Below the pieces are notes generated by a model, which saw nothing but the letters and a program-made list of their open reading frames with translations, did not search any database and was not told the DNA's origin. Below are positions 14,372-21,505 of a stretch of DNA of 64,000 nucleotides, one piece after another. The position numbers were made by a program, and so were the translations under genes. Location: positions 62,001 through 126,000 of the forward strand of contig CAZBST010000005.1 in NCBI GenBank assembly GCA_964494805.1, given 5' to 3'. How positions within the stretch are numbered: the first letter of the stretch is position 1; each line of letters starts with the position of its first letter. This DNA comes from CAIYOL01 sp964494805. GTDB lineage: Bacteria > Planctomycetota > Phycisphaerae > Sedimentisphaerales > Anaerobacaceae.

Positions 14372-15480
14372 GAAATAATATGAAAAGAGATTATGTTGTT
14401 CGACGCGGCCTTCTGCCGGTTTTTTTTGTGATCACATTAATCACAGCATATGCCTTTAGTACAGAAAGTGCTGAAAATATTAAAACTCCAAGCGGCAATG
14501 AGATAACTACGGCAGAAATGGACAAGTTCTTAAAAACTCAAATGGATTCATTAGGAATACCGGGAATGTCCATAGCTATAATTAATGACGCAAAAATAAT
14601 CTACCATCGTGCTCTGGGTGTGACCAACGTCGAAACAAAAGAAAAAGTATCAGAAGAAACTCTCTTTGATGCCGGCTCTTTATCAAAGACTCCTTTTACC
14701 TACCTTGTAATGAAAATGGTAGAGAAAGGAATATTGAATTTAGATCAGCCTCTCTATACTTACTTGCCATATCCTGATATTGCGTATGACGACCGTTATA
14801 AATTAATAACAGCTCGTATGGTTTTATGCCATAAATCAGGTTTTCCAAACTGGAGATTTTTTAACAAGGATAAAAGACTGGATATCAAATTTGCGCCTGG
14901 AACTCAATTTCTCTATTCGGGAGAGGGATTTGAGTATCTGGCAAATGTCGTCGCTCATCTGATGGGTATTAAGAAAAATGACCTGCAGGATTTGTTTGAG
15001 AAAGAAGTTGCCGGACCTTTAGGGATGCAATACGCTTATTATACGTGGAATGATTACGTGGAAAAACATCGTGCAGCCGGGCATGTTGACGGCAAGGTTC
15101 TTTCCACAGAATGGGGCACAAGCGCTAAAAATCCGAATTTTTATGCTGCTTACAGCTTACAGACGGAAGCATTGAGTTACGCTAAATTCCTCATTGCCAT
15201 GATACAAGAAGAAGGATTAAAAAAAGAAACTTATAATGAAATGTTAAAAGTCCACGTTGAGACCCCTTCCGAAACTGACAGAATTCCATACTGTCTTGGT
15301 ATAAGAATGAAACGTTCAGAGTTTGGTAATGAGTATATGCATGATGGTAATAATTATAATTTTACCTGCGCTTTTATGTTCAATAAAGAACATAAGTTCG
15401 GTTATGTATTTTTCACAAACTGCAATAAAGGGATTGAGTTAAATAAAAAACTGGAAGAATTTCTTAAAAAAAGCGAGTAG
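14368..15480 (+). CDS. Serine hydrolase (beta-lactamase-related), second of a tandem pair
   Basis: A 370-aa paralogue of the preceding protein, starting within its stop codon (ATGA); a second in-frame ATG at 14380 is an alternative. An N-terminal hydrophobic stretch (LLPVFFVITLITAYAFS) suggests export or anchoring. The active-site motif SLSK (DAGSLSKTPFT) and YSGEGFEYL match the first protein, whereas the third motif is HDG (YMHDGNN) instead of HGG. The C-terminal lipocalin-like domain of the first protein is missing. Base composition is AT-rich, as in its partner. It probably arose by tandem duplication and then lost the tail; whether it forms a heterodimer with its neighbour is unknown. Confidence 0.82.
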   Translation: MRNNMKRDYVVRRGLLPVFFVITLITAYAFSTESAENIKTPSGNEITTAEMDKFLKTQMDSLGIPGMSIAIINDAKIIYHRALGVTNVETKEKVSEETLFDAGSLSKTPFTYLVMKMVEKGILNLDQPLYTYLPYPDIAYDDRYKLITARMVLCHKSGFPNWRFFNKDKRLDIKFAPGTQFLYSGEGFEYLANVVAHLMGIKKNDLQDLFEKEVAGPLGMQYAYYTWNDYVEKHRAAGHVDGKVLSTEWGTSAKNPNFYAAYSLQTEALSYAKFLIAMIQEEGLKKETYNEMLKVHVETPSETDRIPYCLGIRMKRSEFGNEYMHDGNNYNFTCAFMFNKEHKFGYVFFTNCNKGIELNKKLEEFLKKSE

Positions 15481-15828
15481 AAATTACTCATGCACCCCAA
15501 GTATATGCTGACGACGGCCAAGGGAGCGGCCATCGGAGATTTTCGCCCACCGGAGGCGGGTAAACAGTAGGCAGGAGGAGCGAATCAATCATTTGTTAAA
15601 CGGCAAAAGATATACTCTCTCGCCCTCGGTTATTCATTGAGATTGCCGCGCTGCGCTCGCAATGACATTAAAATAGATCCCTCCGCTAACCCATTCGACT
15701 GCGCTCAGGGCTAAAGGGTCGGGATGACAAAGTCATTTACAAACTTCGATTTATTGTTTATAATTCTCCGCTTTAGTGTTTATGATTTGGGTCGAGTAAG
15801 CAGTAAAAGTCATAATAAAACGGATGTT
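15481..15828. other. Intergenic region with repeats C and D
   Basis: About 350 bases. A GC-rich stretch at 15510-15570 (hairpin CGCCCACCGGAGGCGGGT) is followed by the first 29 bases of repeat C (15608-15636), which are joined directly to repeat D copy 1 (15639-15731). The frame of the next gene is open back to 15724, but the real start is at 15829. Confidence 0.6.
15639..15731. repeat. Dispersed repeat D, copy 1
   Basis: It begins GAGATTGCCGCGCTGCGCTC and ends GGGTCGGGATGACAAAG. It matches 17987-18080 with roughly ten differences over about 93 bases, in the same orientation. Confidence 0.7.
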
Positions 15829-17319
15829 ATGCGATTATATCTAATAAATCCATCAAACCCGCTTATCGGCGTCGCCAAAGCCAGTGAGAGCCGATGGGCC
15901 CGCTACCGGGTGTGGAAACCACTGAGCCTTATGGTTTTGGGTGGACTGACGGGGCCGGAGTGGGAAATCACGATAGTTGACGAGAACCTCGGTGTGCCGG
16001 ACTATAATGCGATGCCCCGGCCTGACCTTGTTGGGATTACCGCATTTACCTCACAGGCGAACCGCGCTTATGAATTGGCCGGTCATTTCCGGAATCAGGG
16101 CGTACCCGTTGTGATGGGCGGCATTCACGCAACAATGTGCGTAGAGGAGGTTATGGAGCGTGTGGATTCGGTTGTTACCGGGGAAGCTGAGAGCATCTGG
16201 GCGACGGTTCTTGAGGACGCCCTGCGAGACAAGCTGAAGCGCCGGTATGACGGAGGGCTCGCCGAGATGAAAGATATGCCGGCTGCCCGCCATGATTTGC
16301 TTTCGACAGGATATGCCTTCGGAGCGATTCAGACGACGCGCGGCTGTCCATTGAACTGCAGTTTCTGCAGCGTGACGGCGTTCAACGGGACGAAGTACCG
16401 GCATCGGCCTATTGCGGATGTCGTGCGTGAATTCCGGCTGATTCGTGAGAAACGTGTTTTAGTGGTTGACGACAACCTCATCGGCACGCGTACCGAACAC
16501 ATTGCCCGTGCCAAGGAGCTGTTCCGCGCCCTGGCGAAGGCGAACCTTCGAAAGAAGTGGATGGCGCAGGTGACTGTTAACTTTGCCGATGACGAAGAGC
16601 TGCTGACGCTGGCAGCCAGGGCCGGCTGCAGAGGAGTCTACATCGGCTTTGAGTCTCCCTCGCTGGAAGGGCTTCAGGAGGTCGGTAAGAAATTCAACAT
16701 TCTGAAAGGCCGGGACTTCCGCGCCTCCGTACAACGGATACGCCGGCACAATATTCTGGTAGCGGGTTCCTTTATCATGGGTCTGGATGTAGACGAGGCG
16801 GGCATCGGTAAACGAATCGCCGAGGCAGCCTATCAGTACGGCGTGGACAGTCTCAACGTTCTGTTTTTGACTCCGCTGCCCGGCACGCAACTATGGGAGC
16901 AGATGAAATCGCAGGGGCGCATTGCCTTGGACACGTTCCCTGAAGACTGGAAATATTACACGCTATCTTTCCCTATAGCACGGTATAAGCATTTGTCTAT
17001 GGAAGGCATCATAAAAGAGATGCTTTGCTGCGAACAGGACTTCTATTCCATGCCGCACATTCTGCGGAGGGTGTGGGGCAACTTGTGGCGATTACGCGAA
17101 CCGCTGATTACTCTGGTAGGAAATTTCTCATACAGGAGCAATATCCGGCTGGACGCTGAGATATACTCCGAATTCAGGCGTCACTGCGAAAGCAGGCATA
17201 ATAGTGCGAAGGAGTCCAGACGAGAACCCAATCCAGAGGGCGGGGCCGCTGTGAGGATAGCCGCGGTTTCGAGCACGCGGAGCGCGGGAGACGGAATTCA
17301 ATCAAAAGCGCAGTGGTGA
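15829..17319 (+). CDS. B12-binding radical SAM protein (DUF4070-type C terminus)
   Basis: A 496-aa protein starting at ATG 15829 (MRLYLINPSNPLIGV). The N-terminal about 140 residues form a cobalamin-binding-like domain (PDLVGITAFTSQANRAYELA, PVVMGGIHATMC). The radical SAM core carries the CxxxCxxC cluster motif TTRGCPLNCSFCSVTAFNG, followed by GRDFRASVQRIRRHNILVAGS and the PLPGTQLWEQM block that precedes the DUF4070-like domain. Related enzymes are methylases or cyclases of lipids such as hopanoids; the substrate here is unknown. The last about 45 residues, from FRRHCESRHNSAKE on, are low in structure and correspond to the genome's intergenic repeat-like sequence, suggesting that the original stop was lost. 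Confidence 0.85.
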   Translation: MRLYLINPSNPLIGVAKASESRWARYRVWKPLSLMVLGGLTGPEWEITIVDENLGVPDYNAMPRPDLVGITAFTSQANRAYELAGHFRNQGVPVVMGGIHATMCVEEVMERVDSVVTGEAESIWATVLEDALRDKLKRRYDGGLAEMKDMPAARHDLLSTGYAFGAIQTTRGCPLNCSFCSVTAFNGTKYRHRPIADVVREFRLIREKRVLVVDDNLIGTRTEHIARAKELFRALAKANLRKKWMAQVTVNFADDEELLTLAARAGCRGVYIGFESPSLEGLQEVGKKFNILKGRDFRASVQRIRRHNILVAGSFIMGLDVDEAGIGKRIAEAAYQYGVDSLNVLFLTPLPGTQLWEQMKSQGRIALDTFPEDWKYYTLSFPIARYKHLSMEGIIKEMLCCEQDFYSMPHILRRVWGNLWRLREPLITLVGNFSYRSNIRLDAEIYSEFRRHCESRHNSAKESRREPNPEGGAAVRIAAVSSTRSAGDGIQSKAQW

Positions 17320-17389
17320 CAATCTTGCGCAGGAATGACAGGCATCGAGTATCGAGCGGTGAATCGCGAACTAATCGCTTCGTTCAGTT

Positions 17390-17830
17390 TCATTCGGCTT
17401 TTGAGGGAATTTCCATAAGCTGCAAGTCGAAGGTCAGGTCTCTGCCGGCCAGGGGGTGGTTAGCATCCAGAGTAACGGTTGACTCCGAAACGTCAACCAC
17501 TCTAACCGCCATAGGCTGGCCTTCTCGCTGAGGGATTTCGAACCTCTGACCAACCTTTGGTTCAGCGTTTTTGGGAAATCGGTCGCGGCTGACCTCCTCC
17601 ACTAACTCGGCTCGGTGCTGTCCGTATGCTTGTTCGGGGGATACTTCGACCGTTTTGGATTCGCCGACATTCATTCCTTCCACAGCTTTTTCAATGCCTG
17701 GAATTATCTTGCCTTCGCCAAGCTTAAATTCTAATGGCCCTCTGTCGGCGGTACTGCCGAAAACGGTACCGTCCTCTAATTTTCCCGTGAAATGAATCTT
17801 AACAGTGTCGCCTTTTTCGGCTTGTGCCAT
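17390..17830 (-). CDS. FKBP-type peptidyl-prolyl isomerase, SlyD-like
   Basis: A 146-aa FKBP-family isomerase. The FKBP core is split by an insert-in-flap domain as in SlyD: KGDTVKIHFTGKLEDGTVFG and GEGKIIPGIEKAVEGMNVGE at the front, the flap insertion around YGQHRAELVEEVSRDRFPK, and the return strand LDANHPLAGRDLTFDLQLME. The histidine-rich metal-binding tail of E. coli SlyD is absent. It is expected to act as a cytoplasmic chaperone and prolyl isomerase. It converges on the radical SAM gene and is transcribed alone. Confidence 0.92.
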   Translation of the reverse strand: MAQAEKGDTVKIHFTGKLEDGTVFGSTADRGPLEFKLGEGKIIPGIEKAVEGMNVGESKTVEVSPEQAYGQHRAELVEEVSRDRFPKNAEPKVGQRFEIPQREGQPMAVRVVDVSESTVTLDANHPLAGRDLTFDLQLMEIPSKAE

Positions 17831-18137
17831 CGTAAAATCCTTTCTTCAAAACTGTATTTGACATTTCCTATTTAATACTTTTTGAGGCACCTTTTCCACC
17901 ATCTTACCGCCCTTTTCAGGGACTGTCAAGGGGAAAGTCGTGCACAGGGGTGGAAGTGGATTAGAGAATTAGCGAATTAGCGAATTGAGATTGCCGCGAT
18001 GCGCTTGCAATGACATTAAAATAGATCCCTCTGTTACCCCATTCGGCTGCGCTCAGGGTTTAAAGGGTCGGGATGACAAAGGGTTGCAATTGGGGAAGGT
18101 TGTGATATTATGGGGGGAGCCAAGAGGTGCGAAAATT
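17831..18137. other. Intergenic region with repeat D copy 2
   Basis: About 300 bases between the divergent FKBP gene and the 159-aa gene, mostly occupied by repeat D (17987-18080) and an AATTAGCGAATTAGCGAATT microrepeat at about 17967-17986. Confidence 0.6.
17987..18080. repeat. Dispersed repeat D, copy 2
   Basis: It matches 15639-15731 in the same orientation. A diverged fragment of the same type in the opposite orientation may lie at about 54675-54710 (CAATATTGCTTCGCTGCGC). Confidence 0.7.
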
Positions 18138-18617
18138 ATGGCAATAGACGATACTATCCAGACCCTTACCAAGATTTCACGGTTAATCAACAAGGGGATT
18201 CCACATACGCCAAAAACTCCTGACGCGTTAGTAGAACGCTTAAACAATTTATATGCTGAAACCATCAAAGGTATTTCCTCCCAAGAACTATTCGCATACG
18301 ATGACGTCGGAAGCCCTACAATAACACTGGCCATCAGTATAGATGCCGAATTTGACCTCAAAAGGGTTATGGACAATATGCGAGCGAGATTACACGCAAA
18401 AAAACGCGGCAAAGTGGATGCGCTGGGGAAAACGGGCATAGTCTGGTCTTACGGACATTATGATTTTATGTATGACGATGAGTCGCGGCTTCTGCGAATA
18501 ACACATAAATACGGCCATAAACGGGAATATACGAGGTCAGTATTAAGCATAATAAAGAAAATGATAAATTATGCCAAAGACTACTTAGAGGAAGTCAAGA
18601 AAGCCTCGCAAGATTAA
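18138..18617 (+). CDS. Uncharacterised protein (159 aa)
   Basis: The start at ATG 18138 is preceded by GAGGTG at a suitable distance; the frame is open further upstream only through repeat D. The protein is mixed helical and soluble, with no signal peptide or cysteine motif. It opens with a helical segment (AIDDTIQTLTKISRLINKG), has a beta-rich middle (DEFDLKRV-like, GIVWSYGHYDFMYDDESRLL) and a lysine-rich C-terminal helix (VLSIIKKMINYAKDYLEEVK). No family was recognised and the neighbours give no functional clue. Confidence 0.6.
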   Translation: MAIDDTIQTLTKISRLINKGIPHTPKTPDALVERLNNLYAETIKGISSQELFAYDDVGSPTITLAISIDAEFDLKRVMDNMRARLHAKKRGKVDALGKTGIVWSYGHYDFMYDDESRLLRITHKYGHKREYTRSVLSIIKKMINYAKDYLEEVKKASQD

Positions 18618-18630
18618 TTTTTTATTTTTA

Positions 18631-18659
18631 TTGTATTCCCACAGGAGTCCTAGTATAAT
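18631..18659 (+). promoter_or_regulatory. Promoter of the cold-shock gene
   Basis: TTGTAT (18631-18636), a 17-base spacer and a perfect TATAAT (18654-18659). The predicted leader of about 95 bases contains two hairpins: GCCTCTC/GAGAGGC spanning 18685-18720 and GGCC-AATTGAA-GGCC at 18730-18744, the latter ending 3 bases before the Shine-Dalgarno AAGGAG (18748-18753). Confidence 0.65.
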
Positions 18660-18760
18660 GCCTGCCAGTTGGGTTTATTCTCACGCCTCTCAGGAATACT
18701 CTCTTAAACAAACGAGAGGCAGATTTTACGGCCAATTGAAGGCCAAAAAGGAGATTTTTT

Positions 18761-18964
18761 GTGAGTAAAGGTATTGTGAAATGGTTTAACAGCAGCAAAG
18801 GATTTGGATTTATCAGCCCGGATGGCGGCGGTGAGGATTTGTTCGTTCATTACTCGGAAATCAAGAGCAGCGGATACGCTAATCTTGATGAAGGCCAGCA
18901 GGTAGAGTTCGAGGTCGGACAGGGCAAAAAAGGGCCCTGCGCGACGAACGTAATCCCCTGCTAA
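18761..18964 (+). CDS. csp: Cold-shock domain protein
   Basis: A 67-aa single cold-shock domain protein starting with GTG, 7 bases after AAGGAG. Both RNA-binding motifs are intact: RNP1 KGFGFISP and RNP2 DLFVHYSEI, and the first strand reads GIVKWFNSSKG. The usual VEFEVGQGKKGP(x)A strand and loop follow, and the protein ends unusually with cysteine (VIPC). It binds single-stranded nucleic acid and acts as an RNA chaperone. It has its own promoter with a structured leader and a strong intrinsic terminator at 18992-19025, so it is a monocistronic unit; the leader hairpins may make it temperature-responsive. Confidence 0.95.
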   Translation: MSKGIVKWFNSSKGFGFISPDGGGEDLFVHYSEIKSSGYANLDEGQQVEFEVGQGKKGPCATNVIPC

Positions 18965-18991
18965 TCCAAAGGCGATGTTCTGAAAAAACCG

Positions 18992-19025
18992 AAAGGCCCC
19001 GTTTCGAAGCGGGGCCTTTTTATTT
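18992..19025 (+). terminator. Intrinsic terminator of the cold-shock gene
   Basis: AAAGGCCCCG pairs with CGGGGCCTTT across a short TTTCGAAG loop, followed by a T-rich run. It lies 27 bases after the stop codon. Confidence 0.9.
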
Positions 19026-19050
19026 TGCGCTGGTTAAGACAGATACTGTT

Positions 19051-19149
19051 CTAATAATATCTATCTTTTACTTTAGTTCCAATAAATCCAGCCACAATGG
19101 CAGCAGCAACGCCAATAACAATCCAAGTTCCCAAGCTCATAAGAAGCAT
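19051..19149 (-). CDS. Small single-span membrane peptide (32 aa)
   Basis: A 32-residue open frame starting at the ATG complementary to 19147-19149, with AGGAGAC about 5 bases upstream. The peptide starts MLLMSLGTWIVIGVAAAIVA and ends GFIGTKVKDRYY: one glycine-rich transmembrane helix and a short basic tail. It lies 110 bases downstream of the RRM protein gene on the same strand and could be co-transcribed with it. The N-terminal composition recalls small GlsB/YeaQ-type membrane proteins, but it is too short to assign. Confidence 0.6.
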   Translation of the reverse strand: MLLMSLGTWIVIGVAAAIVAGFIGTKVKDRYY

Positions 19150-19259
19150 ATTAAGTCTCCTTTATCTAATCTTTCGCCTTCGGCCAGAGAAGAGTCTGGA
19201 CAGGAACGAAGGTAAAAGCAATTCAGCCGATATTAAGTTGAGTTCGGTGCAGCCGAAGG

Positions 19260-19616
19260 TCAATAGCGGTCTCTTCCGCCGAAACTACGATGACTACGAT
19301 TGTTTCTTCTGCCGAAGCTACCTCGTCCGCGATCGCCTCTACCTCCTCCGAAGCCAGCTCTGCCGCCCCTGTCAACTTTCGGTTTAGCTTCGTTGACAGT
19401 CATAGCGCGACCTTTTATATCCTTGCCGTTCAGCTCTGCGATAGCTTTTTGCGCTTCATCTTTAGAGGGCATTTCGATGAATCCGAAGCCCTTAGATTTA
19501 CCGCTGAACTTATCCATTATCAGCCGGATTTCTGTAACCTGGCCGAACGGTTCGAAAAGCTCTTTTAATTCGTTTTCGGTGACGTCAAACAATAAATTTC
19601 CTACATAAAGGTCCAT
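19260..19616 (-). CDS. RRM-type glycine/arginine-rich RNA-binding protein
   Basis: A 118-aa protein with one RNA recognition motif (RNP2 LYVGNL at residues 3-8, RNP1 SKGFGFIEM at about 41-49) and a Gly/Arg-rich tail (RAGFGGGRGDRGRGSFGRR). The start at 19616 is preferred because GGGAGC lies 7-8 bases upstream; an ATG five codons earlier is the alternative. Such bacterial RRM proteins are common in cyanobacteria and planctomycetes and often cold-induced; the nearby cold-shock gene fits that pattern. It binds RNA, with an unknown target. Confidence 0.93.
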   Translation of the reverse strand: MDLYVGNLLFDVTENELKELFEPFGQVTEIRLIMDKFSGKSKGFGFIEMPSKDEAQKAIAELNGKDIKGRAMTVNEAKPKVDRGGRAGFGGGRGDRGRGSFGRRNNRSHRSFGGRDRY

Positions 19617-19796
19617 TGTGCTTGCTCCCATTCTTTAGAGAAGAGGTTGCCGGAATTTGCCGGTTTCAATCAATATCCGTGACGGAGGGAGGATATTGTC
19701 CAATTTCGTTCCAACTTACATATCCGCTCGAAACATTAATACTAACAAATCCCTCCAAGATAAGCAAGCAATTAAAGAGAATAAAAAAAAGATTGT

Positions 19797-19824
19797 TTGA
19801 CAAGGCGCAATAATGCGGTAAACT
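19797..19824 (+). promoter_or_regulatory. Promoter of a short leader or small RNA
   Basis: A perfect TTGACA (19797-19802), 16 bases, then TAAACT (19819-19824), a weaker -10. A transcript starting near 19831 would reach the terminator after about 60 bases. Confidence 0.5.
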
Positions 19825-19854
19825 GATAAAAACACAAAAGATTAGAAAATCTTT

Positions 19855-19894
19855 AGCTGCAAAGGAAGATAACTAACCTTTGCAGCTTTTTTTT
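19855..19894 (+). terminator. Intrinsic terminator upstream of the 56-aa gene
   Basis: AGCTGCAAAGG (19855-19865) pairs perfectly with CCTTTGCAGCT (19877-19887) across an 11-base loop and runs into eight T residues. It lies between the promoter and the start of the 56-aa gene, so it is either an attenuator or the end of a small RNA. Confidence 0.85.
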
Positions 19895-19923
19895 GTTTTG
19901 CACTCTATCTTACAGGATTAGCT

Positions 19924-20094
19924 ATGAGAAAAAGACTAAAAACCTCGGCCAATGACAGGAAGTGCAGGTTTCCTGGCTGTACACATATCTTGAGCATCTA
20001 TAACCATGAGAAATACTGTCATGTACATCGCGACCAGATATCTGATAGGCAAAGACTTAAGACTGCATATCATCATTTTTCAGAAACCAGATAA
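19924..20094 (+). CDS. Small zinc-finger-like protein (56 aa)
   Basis: An open frame of 57 codons with AGGA 6-8 bases before the ATG. It contains CRFPGCTHILSIYNHEKYC followed by HVH: cysteines at 14, 19 and 32 and histidines at 34 and 36 could bind one zinc ion. The remainder is basic (MRKRLKTSANDRK; DRQRLKTAYHH), so binding to nucleic acid is plausible. It lies 30 bases beyond the terminator at 19855-19894, which may attenuate its expression. Confidence 0.6.
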   Translation: MRKRLKTSANDRKCRFPGCTHILSIYNHEKYCHVHRDQISDRQRLKTAYHHFSETR

Positions 20095-20308
20095 TATCGA
20101 TATTATGCAGTATCTTCTTAGAGAATTGGGTCCCCTGTTCTTGGCCGAGTGAGCAGGAGAAAAAGGGCGAAGTAAATAGGAAAAAGGGCCGGACTGGAGG
20201 ACACAACAGCAAAAATTTGGTTTGACGGACTGGGGGGATTGGGGATAAAATTTGATGAGCAACGGCGATGGATTTTAATTCAGGCGGTTCGACGAGAAAA
20301 GACAAAAT

Positions 20309-21463
20309 ATGCAGAAGAGACTATTTCGCATTGGTATGCCATTGGCGCTTTTGTTTTTGGCCGGCTGCGGTCTGACCCGCAATCCTGTGCCATTAGGGAA
20401 GATATACGACGGTCAATTAGCAGGTTTTTCAAAAGTGCGTTTCTGGGACGTAGAATACGGCCCTGACATTAAAGTCGACCCAAATGATTCTTCAGGCTGT
20501 AACTTTTTAGTGCTATCCGGCGGCGGAGCCAACGGGGCATTCGGGGCGGGATACCTGAACGGCTGGACAGATTCGAATACACGGCCGAGTTTTAAAGTCG
20601 TAACCGGTATCAGCACCGGAGCGTTAATCGCGCCGCTTGCTTTCCTTGGCCCCGAATATGATGACGAGCTTGAGAAATGTTACACTACTACCCGCACCAT
20701 AGACGTTGCGGTCATCGGGAATCTCATTCTTTCGGTCCTTTTCGGGGAATCGGTTGCCAACACAGGGCCGTTGAAGAATTTGATTTCAGATTTGATAAGC
20801 CCGGAGATATTGAAGGCTATCGCCGACGAGCACGCCAAGGGAAGAAGATTATATGTCGGCACCACTAATTTAGATGCGCAGCGTGAAGTGATATGGGATA
20901 TGGGGGCGATTGCGAGCAGCGGCAACCCGGGGGCGCTGGAACTGTTTAGAAAAGTTCTATTGGCTTCCGCAGCGATACCGGTAGCATTTCCTCCGGCCTA
21001 TTTCAAAGTCGAGATAGACGGCAAGAAATACGATGAGATGCACGTCGACGGGGGTGTTATCACGGGGATGTTTAGTTACGGATGCAGGTTGGCTGACAGG
21101 ACGCAGGGACGAGGTATATGTAATTTTTATGTCATAAAAAACGGCAAGCTCGATGTTGAAGCGGAGCAGGTGAAGCGCAACTTGTTTTACATATCGGTGC
21201 GTTCTCTCTCAACTCTTATGAAAGCCCAGTCGTGGAAAGATATGATGAGGCTGTATGCTGTTGCAAGAAGAGACCGTGCGAGCTTTCACTATATCAGCAT
21301 TCCGAGCAACTACGAACCGAAGGGCAAAGAGATGTTCGACCCTGAGGAGATGAAGAGGTTATACGACTTGGGGTATGGAATAGCGAAGTCAGACAATCCA
21401 TGGGAGGAGGGAATACCACTTCCCAGTGAAGAAGGTGCGTGGATTTGGACACCCGCGAGATAA
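20309..21463 (+). CDS. Patatin-like phospholipase lipoprotein
   Basis: A 384-aa protein with a lipoprotein signal (PLALLFLAGC, lipidated cysteine 20). The patatin fold is shown by the oxyanion-hole motif GGGANGAFGAG (71-81), the nucleophile elbow GISTG (S102) and the DGG of the catalytic dyad (MHVDGGVITG). These lipases release fatty acids from membrane lipids; here the enzyme would be membrane-anchored in the periplasm or outer membrane. No partner gene is adjacent: the next gene converges from the right and the upstream gene is the small zinc protein about 210 bases away. Confidence 0.9.
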   Translation: MQKRLFRIGMPLALLFLAGCGLTRNPVPLGKIYDGQLAGFSKVRFWDVEYGPDIKVDPNDSSGCNFLVLSGGGANGAFGAGYLNGWTDSNTRPSFKVVTGISTGALIAPLAFLGPEYDDELEKCYTTTRTIDVAVIGNLILSVLFGESVANTGPLKNLISDLISPEILKAIADEHAKGRRLYVGTTNLDAQREVIWDMGAIASSGNPGALELFRKVLLASAAIPVAFPPAYFKVEIDGKKYDEMHVDGGVITGMFSYGCRLADRTQGRGICNFYVIKNGKLDVEAEQVKRNLFYISVRSLSTLMKAQSWKDMMRLYAVARRDRASFHYISIPSNYEPKGKEMFDPEEMKRLYDLGYGIAKSDNPWEEGIPLPSEEGAWIWTPAR

Positions 21464-21505
21464 GTGGGAATTGCAAAGTAACTCAGGACAAGCGGAGACG
21501 AGGAC

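Larger units (their letters stand above)
19617..19923. other. Intergenic region with a promoter-to-terminator unit
   Basis: About 300 bases between the divergent RRM and 56-aa genes. It contains no gene, but holds the promoter at 19797-19824, a small hairpin AAAGATT/AATCTTT near 19837-19854 and an intrinsic terminator at 19855-19894. Confidence 0.55.
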
